A stretch of 64,000 nt of DNA from Cryptomeria japonica (GCF_030272615.1 NC_081407.1:142296897-142360896), one strand, 5' to 3'. Positions 9,930-22,272 are shown, counted from the stretch's first letter. The notes: generated from the letters alone by a model not told the origin. Translations and numbers: made by a program.

Positions 9930-12070
9930 AGCTTCTTTATGATAGCCAACTTCTTACCTTGAACTTCTCTTCTTGGAATTTGAAATACAAAATTTGTTCT
10001 ATAACTCTTTCAAGGTACATGAACTTGGAAATTCGCTCACTGCCCTTGGTAAGGACAAGGTCAAGATGTGAAATTCGCTCTCTATTCTTTCTAAGGACGG
10101 GTCCTATATTTATTTTGCTGATCGTCCTTTGAGAGGACAAGACAAATATGAAATTTTCGCTACCTTACTAAGGACAAGACCTATATGATGTAATTCGCTC
10201 TTCATCTTCTCCAAGGACAGGGTCTATGTATCAATTCGCTCCTTGTCCGTCCTAAGGACAGGACCTATTTGGAATTCGCTGGCCGGCCTCTTGAAGAATG
10301 CATTCTTATCAATTCGCTTCATCTATTTGGTGATCAAAATCAAGGCAAGGGCTTTGCTCTATGTCCTCTCCAAGGACAGGACCTAAAATCGAACTCACCT
10401 TGGTGATCGGCCTAAGGATAAATTCAAAATGTTCTTACCAAATGTTCAAAATGTGGACTCGGTCTATGTTCTTTCCAAGTTCGCTCAATGGCCAGCCTAA
10501 GGACAGGCCCAAAAATACATTCGCTCCAAGACCAATGCAAGGACATGAATCAAATTTGCTCTATGACCATGATAAAGGCAAGACATAAATAAGGTTTTCA
10601 CTCTCTGTCCTTCCCAAGGACAAGTCCTAAAACATAGTTCGCTCACTAACTTTTGAGAGGACAAGACCTAAATAAGATTTTTCACTCTCTGTCCTTGCTA
10701 GGGACAGGACCTATATTGAAATTTGTTGGCTGACCTTAATAAGCATGTCCTCATTCAACTTACTGCATGTTATTTGGGCGGACAAGGCCAAGATAAGTGT
10801 TTCGCTTCACGTCCTTAATAAGGACATGCCCTAAATAAATCACTCCATGTCAAGAACAGACCCTATGATCAAATTCGCTCTATGACTGTCCCAAGGACAG
10901 GACCTATACCATAAAATCGCTCACTGTCCAGCCTAAGGACAGGACCTATCAACACTTTTTCGCTCCAAAACCTTTACAAGGTATGCCTCATAACTTCACC
11001 TAATGTCTTTTGGGTGGCCAAGGTTAAAACAAGTACTTTGCTCCATGTCCTTTCTAAGGACAGGCTCGATATGGAATTTTCGCTCTGTGACCATCCTAAA
11101 GACAGGCTCAAAGTATGAATTCACTCTAAGTCCTCTCTAAGGACAAGGCTGATATAACAGTTTGCTCTGTGATCATGGTGAGGACAGGCCTTGAAAACTT
11201 CGCTCCAAAGTCCTTGTAAGGAGGATTTTGCTCTATATCCTTAGTAAAGACAACACTTATCATTGAAAACCCGCTCCACAACCTTGAGGAGGACAGGTCC
11301 TATCAAGTCTTGGTTCATGATCTCTCCAAAGGCAAGGTCTAAGCTGATGGAAGATACTAAATGAAAAAAACTCGCTCCAAGCCCTTGATGAAGATTTTGC
11401 TCCATGTCCTTACTAGGGACAAGACCTAAAATGCAGCTCGCTTCATGGCCGGCCCAAGGACAAGACTCAAATTTCGCTCTCAAACCCTTGGAAGGACAAG
11501 GCAAAGACACATTCAAATTCACTCAATGACCATCAGCAAATCACTTTGGAAGGTCACCAAGGTCAAGGCCCAGGTAGGTAAATTTGTCCAATGTCCCTTC
11601 CAAGGACATGACCTATAACAATCTTTCGCCCAAAGACCAAGGTAAGGACATGAATTAAGTTAAAGATTTCGCTCACCAACCCTGAGGAGGATAGGGCTCA
11701 CAATGCAATTTGCTCTTGTACTCTTCTAAAGACATGACAAAACTCATTCCAAGAGACATACTTAAGTTCGATCAACCATCAGCAAGGAGAAAACTGCAAG
11801 CAATTTCACTTAATGTTCTTAGTGAGGACAAGATTAAGAGAAACTCACTCAATGTCCATTGAAAGGACAAGATCAACATGACAATTTCCCTCACCGTCCT
11901 TTGCAAAGACAAGACTCAAGAGGTGAATTCACTCTATGACCTTCGGGAGGACAGGACTCAAAGACAAAGTTCGCTCTGGGATCTTAATGAGGTACATCAA
12001 CTTAGAGAACTTCTCGCCCTAAGACCTTGGCAAGGACATGAATTGGGTTGAGAAATTCAAGGACACCATT
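9930..12070 (-). repeat. Tandem array of hairpin-forming repeats in C
   Basis: About 2.1 kb of diverged direct repeats, roughly 40-65 bp each, several dozen units. Most contain TTCGCTC followed by a near-palindrome such as TGTCCTTCCCAAGGACA and GACCTAT. Not a CRISPR array: both the repeated and intervening parts drift. Confidence 0.85.
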
Positions 12071-12454
12071 CAAACAACCAAGGCGTGTGCTTGCAACAAG
12101 AAGTATGATTAGATAACACAAGAAACCTAGGCATGATACAAAGGAGTCCTTCTATTTATCTATCATGCTCAACTCACTTGATTTTCTTAGTTCCTCATTT
12201 CAATCATAACCCTGTAAACAAGATACAAGTCATCCATTTCAAAAGCCTTAACAATTGATTGTCTTTAATCCAACCTCAAGAGACCACCCTGACTTGATGA
12301 ACCCTCTAGCTACTTGAGGGACTCTATCCCTTCAATGCAAAGATTAATAGCAACTCTAAGGCTGACCAACAACTAAGCTAAGAGGACTGACCTAGAAGGC
12401 GAAAAAATGGGGGTCCCCATTTGCAATGGGGCGATGTGTGAATATCTCACAACA

Positions 12455-12730
12455 GGTAGATCACCAGAATAGGTCTCAGGCAACCGGTAACAAGAAACTG
12501 TCAAGGAAACCGGTAGCAATATCTTGCCGGAAAATGATCCAAATGCGATGCGGTTTGGAAGCAAGAAAGATGATCAAGTCTTCAAGTAGAATCCAACTCC
12601 ACAGGATCCGGTGAGCCAAAACCGGGACACACAGAAAGGAAAATTGAAACTGCAAATAGAAAACAAAACAAAAAGGAAAATGTTTTGGTTGATGCAAGAT
12701 TGCAATGAACCGAGGGATGCTCCTGCATCA
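12455..12730 (-). repeat. 3' LTR of gypsy K, proximal half
   Basis: Right half of the K 3' LTR; the minus strand begins TGATGCAGGAGCATCCC at 12730. It continues the LTR after element C. Confidence 0.9.
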
Positions 12731-12759
12731 GACATCCAAGGTTATTGAAAAAGTGAGCC

Positions 12760-13014
12760 TCTCACTTTGCCGGGGTCAGAGGGAAACCAAGGCAGTCTAC
12801 CTCTACCTGAGAAATCCAAGATGAATCTTCAACTAGTTTGTCCTTCCACTTCACAAGATATTCTTTATATTGACTGCTCCGGGTACTACGCCCAATCCTA
12901 CTATCCAAAATCTCTTCAATCTGATCCAATTCATTCCAGGGTAACTATTTCTCCAAGTCTGCAACATTGCCTTCACTAAATTTTGGTTCATGGTACTCAT
13001 GAAGATCTGCAATG
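12760..13014 (-). pseudogene. Chromodomain of gypsy K
   Basis: In minus-strand translation, IEEILDSRIGRSTRSKQ is followed by YKEYLVKWKDKLVEDSSWIS (about 12810-12930), a typical chromovirus C-terminal chromodomain that reads histone marks and guides integration. It follows the integrase C-terminus and lies about 100 bp before the 3' LTR. A stop (LEK*LPWNELDQIEEIL) interrupts the link to integrase. Confidence 0.85.
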
Positions 13015-13960
13015 TTAAATATAGGTGAAATCAGAAATACTTAGACTATCCGGTAACTCCACTTCATATGCATTTCCAGAACTGAACTTCCTCAAAATTT
13101 TGCAAGGTCCAAACTTCTTCATCTTTAACTTATTATAAGTTCCAACCGGGAATCTCTCTTTTCTCAGATACACCATCACTTCATCGCCAACTTCAAATTC
13201 CTTATGTCTCCTCTTCTCATCTACCTTCTCCTTATATTTGTTGTTCATGTCTTCCAAATGTTGCTTAGCCTGAATATGCAATGCTGCCATGTGATCTACA
13301 AAGTCTTCTTCTTCTGAACTTCTCCAGTCTTCACTGCTAATGTCTCTCAATTCTGATATCCCTCTAAGATGTAGTCCGATAACAATCTCAAAGGGTGTTC
13401 TTCTGGTACTTCTATTCACTGAATTGTTGTAGGCAAACTCTGCTTGTGCAAGGATTAAATGCCAACTTCCGGTTTTATCTCCCACTAAAAATCTCAACAA
13501 ATTTCCCAATCTCCGGTTAACAACTTCTATCTGTCCATCAGTCTGTGGATGAAAAGTAGAACTGAACTTCAAATCTGTCTTCATCTTCTTCCAAAGTGTT
13601 CTCCAAAAATAGCCAACAAACTTAGTATCTTTGTCTGAAACTATGCTCTTAGGTAATCCATACAGTCTCACCACTTCCTTGAAAAATAGGTCTGCTACAT
13701 GCAATGCATCTGATGTCTTCTTACAAGGTATGAAATGAGTCATCTTCGAGAATCTATCCACTACCACAGATATAAAATCGTTCCCTCTCGGTGTATTAGG
13801 CAATCCAAGTATAAAATCCATGCTTATATCCTCCCAGGGTCTTACCGATACTGTCAAAGATTTATACAATCCCACATTCTGACTACTACCTTTTGCAACT
13901 TGAAAAATTCTACAACTTTGCACATATCTCTTAACATCCTTGTGAATCTAGGGCTAAAAG
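13015..13960 (-). pseudogene. Ty3/gypsy integrase of K
   Basis: The longest open segment of K (302 codons, 13015-13923). It contains the end of the zinc-binding domain (QSCRIFQVAKG), the catalytic core with SMDFILGLP (Asp), YGLPKSIVSDKDTKF (Asp) and FHPQTDGQIEVVNRRL (Glu), and the C-terminal GPY-like segment (KMKKFGPCKILRKFSSGNAY). All three catalytic residues are present, so this domain is the best preserved of K. A stop and a frame change near 13930-13970 separate it from the upstream linker, so the polyprotein is broken. Confidence 0.92.
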
Positions 13961-13966
13961 TACTGC

Positions 13967-14524
13967 TCACTCACCAATATCTATTGTTTTGTCAATGCCA
14001 AAATGTCCAGCTAATCCTCCACTGTGTTTCTCATTTATCAGATTCTCCCTCATAGAACTCTTAGGTATGCACAAATGAAGTCCTCTGAATAACATCCCAT
14101 CTTGAACCAAATAATCCAACCATTTGCTTTTGTCTACCATAACCGATTCTCTACATGCTTTCCAAGGTTCTGCAAAATCTGGGTCATCATCATACAAGGT
14201 CTTCAAATCTGCAAATCCTAATACTGTCACTCTCATCTCTGTCATCAAATTCCTTCTCCTACTCAATGCATCAACAAATTTGTTAGATTTCCCACTTCTA
14301 TGCTTCAAGACAAAGGTGTAACTCTGCAAGAATTCTACCCATCTCATATGTCTCTGATTCAACTTACTCTAACTATTCAAATACTGCAAAGCGTGATGAT
14401 ATGTATACACAACAAACTCATTGGGCAACAAGTAATGTCTCCACTTCTTCAAGGCTTGAACTATGGCATAAAACTCCTAATCATATACTAAGTATCTCCT
14501 CCGGGCATCATTCAATTTCTCACT
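13967..14524 (-). pseudogene. Gypsy K RNase H end and integrase zinc-binding linker
   Basis: Minus-strand translation gives EFYAIVQALKKWRHYLLPNEFVV-like RNase H sequence (14524-14370), then RWVEFLQSYTFVLKHRSGKS and NKFVDALSRR (RNase H end). The H-H part of the integrase zinc finger follows (HSGGLAGHFGIDKTI). In-frame stops lie near 14371 and 14482. The upstream RNase H start is on the other side of the 14530-16368 insertion. Confidence 0.88.
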
Positions 14525-14529
14525 GAAAT

Positions 14530-14717
14530 TATTAGAATAATATCTTTCTCTTTGTGTTATTAATGGTCATTTAAGTTGTTTCTAATTTCGCCTCTAGTTA
14601 ACGATTGTTTCTTTTAGAAACATCGTCTTTGTAACTCTATTTAAAGAAGCTTTGTCTCCTTGATTAATTGAACAACATCTATTCTTTGAAACCCATTGCG
14701 TGTCTCGCACTGTTTTA
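14530..14717 (+). repeat. 5' LTR of the TA...TA element
   Basis: 188 bp, nearly identical to 16181-16368. A TATTTAAAG TATA-like box lies about 75 bp from its 3' end. Confidence 0.92.
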
Positions 14718-14730
14718 TGGTATCAGAGCC
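14718..14730 (+). promoter_or_regulatory. Primer-binding site (initiator Met tRNA)
   Basis: TGGTATCAGAGCC directly after the LTR end GTTTTA. Confidence 0.9.
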
Positions 14731-16180
14731 TGGTTCCTTAAAAATTCGAAATTTTTTCAAAGCAAAAATTTTAGTGTGAATTTTTTTTTTTTTGTTCTAT
14801 TGTTTTGAAAAACAAAATCGAAGGATTTTTTTTCTATTCGAATTTTTTTGGGGGAATTTTCTTCCACAAAATCGCGGATTTGTTTCAGCCTATTCGGAAT
14901 TTTTTGAAACCGCGGATTTTTGGTTCGCGCGTTTTCCAAGCGCCTGCATTTGCTGTGTAAAAACAATCGTGATTTTCATCCTTGGCCATGCGACTTCGTT
15001 TCTCGTGCCTGTGCGTGTGGGTTTATTTGTGATCGCGTTTTTTCCCGCCTATAGATTTTTTTCTGCCATTTTTGGATGGAAATCTGCATTTTCGGCTAGG
15101 GTTTTGACCCTCCAGATTCAGTCGATTTTTTTTTTCTGATTGCAAATTCTTGGTGGGTTTTTCAAGATCTCATCTGGGTCGTCGTCAGAATTTTTTGGGT
15201 GCCTTGATTTTTGTGCCTCGATTTTTGTGCCTCGATTTTCGAGCCAGCGGATCCAGATTCCGACAGCAGATTCTTTCTGGGTTTTTCGCAAGGATTTCTA
15301 AGTTGTCTTCAGATTTTTTTGGGTCAGCTGGAATTTTTTTCTTGAAATTTGTGCCCGTCGTACTTCATTTTTTGAAGTCTGTACCTGCATCTGCCTCTAT
15401 TTCTGCATTGGGATTTGATTTTTTTGAATTCCATGCCAGCGCCTCTTCTCAATTTTTTTCTTTTCCGTGCATTGGGAAACGTGCAAGATGGCATCATTGA
15501 CCAACTTGATGTTGGAAGGCAATCAGGTTTTGTGCACTTAGCATCTTCTTAGTACCTCGTTTTTGTGCCTTGAAAAACGTGAAGATGGCTTATGGGCATC
15601 AATGTTTGTTTCGGTTTTTAATATTTTTTTACCTAAAAAAAATTCTGATGGGTTTTAATATTTTTTTCCCTTGAAAAAATCTGTGGGTTTTAATAATTTT
15701 GTCCTAAAAAATTATCTGTGGGTTTTTAAATATTTTGTCCCTGTAAAAAAAAAAATCATGGGAGGGTTTATGATTTTTTCCTCAAAAATTGTACTTTGCT
15801 GCAGTTTGTTTTTAGTCGCACCTGGAGACGTTGTGCGAACATCTGCACTAGTCTCTTATTTGTAGTCTATTTTCGGGCATCATGCTCATCTGCAATAGTT
15901 TGGAGGGTTTGCCGATTTTTTCCTCAAAATCGTGACAACTGTTCTTGGTGTGTCTCTGGTTACAGGGAGGGACAGTTCTCCAACATCAGGTTGGGCGGTT
16001 GGTGTTGTTTTGGTTATCTCCAGAAGTTCTGCAGTTTTGGGGAGAGTTGGTGGCAGACTCATCTCAAGTGGCAGAGTTGGTGGCAGGCTCTTGTCTTCTG
16101 TTGCAACGTGTTCTGAGAAGAAGGGGCAACCTTCTCTGTTATTTCCCTTGGTAGTTAGAACGATGACCATTAAGGGAGGG

Positions 16181-16368
16181 TATTAGAATAATATCTTTCT
16201 CTTTGTGTTATTAATGGTCATTTAAGTTGTTTCTAATTTCGCCTCTAATTAACGATTGTTTCTTTTAGAAACATCGTCTTTGTAACTCTATTTAAAGAAG
16301 CTTTGTCTCCTTGATTAATTGAACAACATCTATTCTTTGAAATCCATTGCGTGTCTCGCACTGTTTTA
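16181..16368 (+). repeat. 3' LTR of the TA...TA element
   Basis: 188 bp, preceded by polypurine tract TAAGGGAGGG (16171-16180). Confidence 0.92.
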
Positions 16369-16373
16369 GAAAT

Positions 16374-16646
16374 AGGCTACTGCTCTTCCTTCTTGACTCA
16401 AGACTGCTCCTATTGTTGTTCGACTTGCATCACAATCCACTTGAAATGCTTTATTGAAATCTAGTAAAGCTAACACAGACTGCTAAGTCACTTTCTGCTT
16501 CAACGGTTCAAAACTTTTGTTTGCTCCGGTGGTCCACTTGAATTCCTTCTGATCTCCTCTCATGGTCTCAGTCAAAGGGTTACAAACTGAACTGAAATTT
16601 CTGATAAACTTCAGGTAAAAACTAGCCAATACATTAAATGATCTTA
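16374..16646 (-). pseudogene. Gypsy K RT C-terminus and RNase H start
   Basis: Minus-strand translation: RSFNVLASFYLKFIRNFSSV, then TGANKSFEPLKQKVT and, after a stop, [20 protein letters not shown] (RNase H first catalytic region). It continues the RT cut at 23240 by element A and runs into the TA...TA element. The last bases before A (16647-16651) are the duplicated target site. Confidence 0.9.
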
Positions 16647-17159
16647 CCTCCTGTTGTGACCTTTTCACACATCGCCCCATTGCTAATGGGGACCCCTTCT
16701 TTGTCAGCTTTTTACGTTGTTAGGTTAGGGTTTTGGCTGCTTAGTGGGGCAATTTTGTGTTTCCCGTGCCCGAGTCTCGGAGTTTTGATCATGCCTAGTG
16801 TCGTCTAGAGTTTTGAAGTTATAGGATCAAGTTGCAAACGTTGATATTTTAATGATAGTAAGTTTTGTCGAAGTGTTTGACCATTTGGACGTTGACGTGT
16901 TTTTGAACACGCGCATCAATGATTTGAAAGTGCCAAGGTATTCACAGACCTTTTGGAATTGTTTTCTCGCTCCCAAGGTATTATTTATGATGATTTCGCA
17001 CTTTATTCCAATATTTTCCTAGCGTTTTACTCATATTTTGGAAAATTAGCCTAAGTCCAGTGTAAATTTAAAGTTTCTAAGTGATTTTGAGTGGTTAAAA
17101 TGATAAAATCCTAAGGGAAATCCTTATTCCAAGGGTTAAACGGTCAAATTCCATGCTAG

Positions 17160-17870
17160 AGGTGTTTTTCCCCTCACATTCCAGACTACCCAACCCATTC
17201 TCCCACTCAAAATTCATACTACACATGGGTTTCTCCTGAAATCCATACTGGCTACTATTTTCCCCCACTATTTATCCATACTCGGGTCGATTTTCCCCTG
17301 GAAGTGCTAAAATTTGGCTAAGTGTTAGGATTTATCCAGACTGCCATCGATTTTCCACCAGGAGTGCAGACTAGAGTGCAGACAATGTTGAGGATAATTC
17401 CATGCCTGGATCGATTTTCCACTAGGATTTTTGTGACAACTAAGTGCGGATTTTTGTCCGGATTTTCATCCAAACACGGATCAATTTTCCACTGGAAATA
17501 TTTTGAAGAGTTTTGAGTCCGGATTTTCATCCAGACTAAGGTCGAAATTCCACCAGGGAGGTTTTTTCCAAGTTAAGTGAGTTTGGAGTGTGGATTTTTC
17601 AATCCAGACTGCCATCGAATTTCCCCTAGGGTGATTTTTTGCAAATAGAGTGGATTTTTGTCTGGATTTTTGTCCAAGCTCATATCGATTTTCCCTTGGG
17701 AGGTTTATGTATGCAATTTTGATGAAGTTATGCATGGATTTTTGTCCAAGCATGGGTCGAATTTCCCTTATGGGGCAAATTTTGACATTTAATGATTTTT
17801 AAAGGGATTTTTCAACCCCAACCCAAGTCCATTTTCCCCTGGAGGCTTATTTTGGATTTAATTTGTAATA
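17160..17870 (+). repeat. Diverged tandem array in LTR A
   Basis: About a dozen imperfect units of roughly 55-70 bp, each with a GGATTTTxxTCCAGxC segment followed by TCGATTTTCCACCAGG or variants. The counterpart array in B is at 35950-36530. Confidence 0.8.
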
Positions 17871-18994
17871 TTTTTTATAAATAAGCCCCATTTAATTGCT
17901 TTTAAATAATGATTAACAATTATTTAATATTTTAAAAGCAAAATTTAATAACTTGCAATAATCATCTAATATTTGAACCTTCTAGAAGCAAGTTAGGTTT
18001 TCACCAAGCAAGTATTTAAACAAGTGTTTTATCCCACATTGCTTGTGTGGTGAAAGTGAGAGGTGAAAGCAAGTATAAGAGAGGAGACTTAGCATTATTT
18101 TATTATTAAATCTGCTAGGTGTCTCCATGAAAGCGATTTTTCTCCAAGTTGGGTGAATTTTAGCAAGGCATTTTTGGTGAAGCGTGGGATTGAGGATTTA
18201 TTTTCCTCCATTTTTTCCAGCTTGCTGATCTATTCCTCTTGGCTGCTATTAATTTTCAGACTTGAGTTTTTTATTGCCCAGCCAATTCCAACTAAGGCAT
18301 TTTGCATTTGGAGGCATTTTGTGGAGTTTTCTATGCATTTTTTTAGACCATTTTATTGCTGTTGCAGGTCTGAAAACTCCATTGTTAGGCGGCTGTCTTC
18401 AGAAATTTTCATTTCCAGCCACCTAACCATTTTGGCAATTTTGCTTGGAGATGATTCCTTAGCCATTTCTCATCATTTTTAGGGATTTTTGACTAGTTTG
18501 CAAGGTGCTGGTAAGTCTGAAGTATTCAGTTTTCAGACTTGTTCTCAGAAATTAATTTTTTACCAGCCATACTTACATTCCTAAATATGATTATTTTCAT
18601 CATTTAAACCGATTTTTATCAAGATTATGCACATTTTTTAAGATTACAACATGTTTTAAGAGTCTGATTTTCAAGTTGTCTTCAGAATTGTTGACCGCGG
18701 AAGGTGTCTTCAGATATTCATTGTGTGAAAACAAAACCTTTAACACCTTTCCTTAGTCATCATCAATCTGGTATACTCCTTTGCATTTTAGCTTGCATAT
18801 TTTCTAAGCATAAGGAGGTATTAATGAATTTTATGGAAGGCTTCCATGCCTTAGTGTTGTCACACTTTGAACTTAATTGCTAAAATTTACCAAGCGTATG
18901 GATTATTTTCCTGACTCCATGCTCTAAATTAGCTAAATCTTTAGAAAGTCAGGAATTTTATTACGAATGTTACTTCGAGCTTTGTACAGGTGCG

Positions 18995-21900
18995 ATGTCA
19001 AAGTCGGGATATAAGGAAAGGAAATAACTATTGAAGATGCTAGAGACTGGATTTTATCCAGAGCTTAAGATTTCATCCTGATGGAAGGAGATCGCTGATA
19101 CAAACATGCATTTCTTGGACTTCGAGCAGATGCAACGTCGGATGTTCAGAGTCAAAGATCAAGTTCCTTCCCCAGCCTATGCGAACATTATGAAGAGTGG
19201 CATTTTCCATGCCGCTGGATTTCCACAGTCCATACAGTGCAGTGAGCTTATCCTAGAATGTGCACGATGTTACGATCCGCTCACAAGAATGATTAAGACT
19301 CCTAAGGGCGTTGTCATCGCCTACCTTGCTGAGGATGCTATTGCAGAGGTGTTCGAAATTCCACGTGGAACGGACATGAAGGATGTGACCAAGGAGGATT
19401 ATGCAAAAAGATACACGAAGAAGATGGGTGTATGCAGGAATTTAATTAACAAAGAGTGGATGATTGAGCCTAGGTCTCATCATTCCAAGGCTCCCAAGAC
19501 ACTTATGTGCATAGATTTTAAGGAGGAATATAGTGATTTGATATTCCTACTCAACAGAGTGATGGGGATGCCGCAGGGAGCAATATTTGATGGATGGATG
19601 TTCTACTTCATCCAGGATTGTCTTAGAGGAATGCTAGTGAATTGGTCCAAGATTATAAGTGACAATCTGGATTTTCAACTGAGGAATGTAGAGCGGTCCA
19701 AGTCATTCGCCATGACTTCTTACCTGGTGTACCTGCTTGCACGTTTGTTTCATACAAAGGATTAATATGCAAAGGTGAAGTCGGGAATGGGCAAGGACAA
19801 TTCAAGAGTTATAAATGCTACCCCCAGCTAAGCATGCATAGAATTGAAGACTATAAGAGAGTGAATGATGCATTCACTATGTACATCACACGGATGCTGC
19901 TAGGCGGAATCCACAGAAGATTGTCCAAGGAGGCAACAGAGTTAATAGAAAAATATGGATTGTGGTATATACAGTTTCCCACTGTCCCATACCTCAGGAT
20001 TCATGGGTTTCAATCCGAACCCTACAAACTTCCTAGGTATCCAACCGACAGAATGATATTGTTGGAAGTGGTGAGACAGCTTCTAGAGTTCGATGTTATT
20101 CAAAGAGAGAAGCACAGGACAGGAATGACATTCCCTATTTCAGTTGGGATGACATCAGAGGTTTGTCAGTCTGCCATAGCCGCCAGCACTGCGAGTGAGG
20201 AGCTTGCATTCTACCGATTTGCTACCTATAAGAAAAGAGAAAGATTTGATCCAGACAAGAAGGTCGGAAGGATCAGGGGAGAGAAGTTTACTCACAAAAT
20301 TGACATAGATTATTGGGCTAACCTGATGGACGAGCAAGCAGTGAAGAGAAGAATGTGGTCCAGAATGTCAGTGGATTTCATGGGCAAGTGTGGACTTTTC
20401 CTCATTCCTGATCAGGTATTAGATGATAGAGATCATACACATCCACAGTATGAGAGTGAAATGAAGAAGGCAATCATATTGCCAAATTGGTCAGAGTCAA
20501 AAGAGATTGACCTGAATATATTGATGAGAGGGGTCTTGAATTTCTCCCGCCTATGGGTGGATATACAGATGAATAAGTTAGTTGACATGGGTGTTCCCTT
20601 CACTTATGAAAGGATGAAGCCAGAAGAGTCTACTTTCGAGGATGATTAAAGGACTGTCAGTGATGTCAGGATTCATGCAAACAAGGAGAGTCAAGCTCCC
20701 AAGAGAAGGAAGAATACGTCAGGAGAATTCAAGGCCAGAGGGAAGAAGATTGAGGAGGTGAAGAAGAAACAGAAGACTATCATTCCTCCACTTATCATTC
20801 CTTCACCCCCTCCCAATGTCTCATCAATCGAAGTGATTGAAGTAACAGAACAGAATAAGGAGACTCAGCAGTGTTCCAACACAGTGATACTACCAAAGAA
20901 TATTCAGGAGTTCCATGCCACAGCAACATCTGCACCTCCTGATGAGAATAATGATCAGCCGGACTCCCCTACTGTCCTTTTGGAAGTTAGTTTGAGAAAT
21001 GAGGTATATGATTGGACCAAGAATAATCCTAATGATAATGATGATGTTATTTCAGCATTGGAAGGACTTGATCGAGAAGTATGTCTCAATGATGGTATGG
21101 AGATGGCCGCTATTCTTGAATGGCTGATGAGAAGTATGGAAAAAAGTAAACAAATGATAAAGGTGCAACCTATTGATGATATTGATGACTACCTAGCTAG
21201 GAATGCTAAGAAGGAGCCCAAGAGAGCAGAGATTTTGTCGCACATAGCTAGAGATGAGACAGGAATGCGGATTGCGCAGATTGTTGTTCCTATTGCAGAC
21301 GTGACCGCGAACATTGCTACTCCTATGGATTTCCAGATCACTTCAGTCGCCCTTGGTCGTACATCCAGAAAGCAGGGATTCCAGGAGATTGGTGAAAATC
21401 TTTAAGCAATCGATGCAAGGTTAGGCAGAGTGATTGCGGAGAATGAAAGGTACAAAGAAGAAAATATTAGACTCAAAGAGTATATTGCAGGGACAAGGCG
21501 TGAAAATCCCACCCTTATTTCCCCTATTGCAGTTGACCATGGAATACATTCACACAACAAGGTAGCGAGAGGTACACACTCAGAGGTGGAGAAGTGGATT
21601 GATAGCACAAGAAAGCAGGCAGATGATTTCTTTACTCGGTTTGTCCATGCATATGATAGGACAACAGGGCTTGCATTCAAAATACAATATTTGGAGGGAG
21701 ATTGGGAAGAATTCCGGCCTATTCAAGACAAGACTATTCCAGGCCTCCAGGCTTTGAAGAAGATTCCTAATTCCACCTTGGTCAGCGAGAACATTGTGCA
21801 CAGTGGAGACGGATATGATTTTCATAGTTGGTATTGTTCACTAGCCGTGAAGAAATCAACTTATGAGAACGCCCAGTCGAGTTGCATGGAGATGGAAGGA

Positions 21901-22272
21901 TTAATTCAAGACATTCATATGAATATCCTTGCCTCGATTGAAGAATTATTGGATGTTAATGTTAGTGATGCTAGTGGTTTACACTTAGCCAAATTAAGAG
22001 ACAAGATGAAATTCATGTATTTTTGCCAGTTGGACTCTTTGAAGAAGAGTCGGATAGATGACTTGGTCTCTTTGTTGATTCATATTCATAGTTCGCAGAA
22101 GCTCATGCCAGAATGGGAGAACACTTTGAATGCTTGCTCGGATTCACTGAACGTGATTGATTTACAACAGGATACCTTGCCTAGCATTTCCATGGAGGAG
22201 TTAGATTCAGTATTGGCTAGATTCTTGGAGTATGCTAGGAGAGAGAGAGAGATGCAAGGAGGAATCTTCTAG
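18995..22272 (+). pseudogene. LTR-borne long ORF of unknown function (copy A), broken
   Basis: One collinear frame of about 1,092 codons from ATG 18995 (MSKSGYKERK) to TAG 22272. It is broken by stops near 19025, 19081, 20647 and 21403 and by a one-base deletion near 19743. Copy B lacks these lesions and has others, so an intact ancestor is inferred. No RT, protease, integrase, zinc knuckle or transposase motif is visible. What can be seen: an N-terminal globular region (KGVVIAYLAEDAIAEVF, MPQGAIFDGWMFYFIQDCL, about residues 105-215); a basic middle (PKRRKN) with a Pro-rich stretch (about 590); acidic linkers; a coiled-coil-like segment (RLGRVIAENERYKEENIRL, about 805-825); and a helical C-terminus. 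The layout is faintly like plant mobile domain proteins, but I do not claim homology. A CAG/GT acceptor-like site lies just before the ATG. Confidence 0.75.

Larger units (their letters stand above)
7872..12454 (-). mobile_element. Element C: giant solo LTR-like insertion (4,583 bp)
   Basis: Minus-strand insertion in the K 3' LTR with perfect target duplications GGTAG (7867-7871, 12455-12459). On the minus strand it starts TGTTGTGAGATATTCACAC and ends in AACATATCAACA. No second LTR copy, primer site or pol is present, which fits a solo LTR. It has the family's terminal hairpins, a long tandem array (9930-12070), and a conserved promoter-like block about 0.88 kb from its 3' end (TATA at 8741-8755). 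It lacks the long ORF carried by A and B; I see no coding sequence in it. Confidence 0.85.
14530..16368 (+). mobile_element. Non-autonomous LTR element with TA...TA termini (1,839 bp)
   Basis: Two 188-bp LTRs (14530-14717 and 16181-16368) that start TATTAGAATAAT and end CACTGTTTTA, flanked by perfect 5-bp duplications GAAAT (14525-14529, 16369-16373). The primer site TGGTATCAGAGCC begins at 14718 and the purine tract TAAGGGAGGG ends at 16180. The termini are TA/TA rather than TG/CA. The inside is T-rich and non-coding except for a copia-like Gag start (MASLTNLMLEGN at 15488) that stops after a few codons. The LTRs differ at about two positions, so the insertion is recent. It lies inside the K RNase H region. 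Confidence 0.92.

Noticed and set aside
9930-12070. CRISPR-like array
   Set aside because: Repeats are not constant, spacers are not distinct, and the setting is a plant retroelement.
14792-15500. Phe-rich ORFs in the TA...TA element
   Set aside because: They come from T-rich low-complexity sequence; only the short Gag start at 15488 resembles anything.
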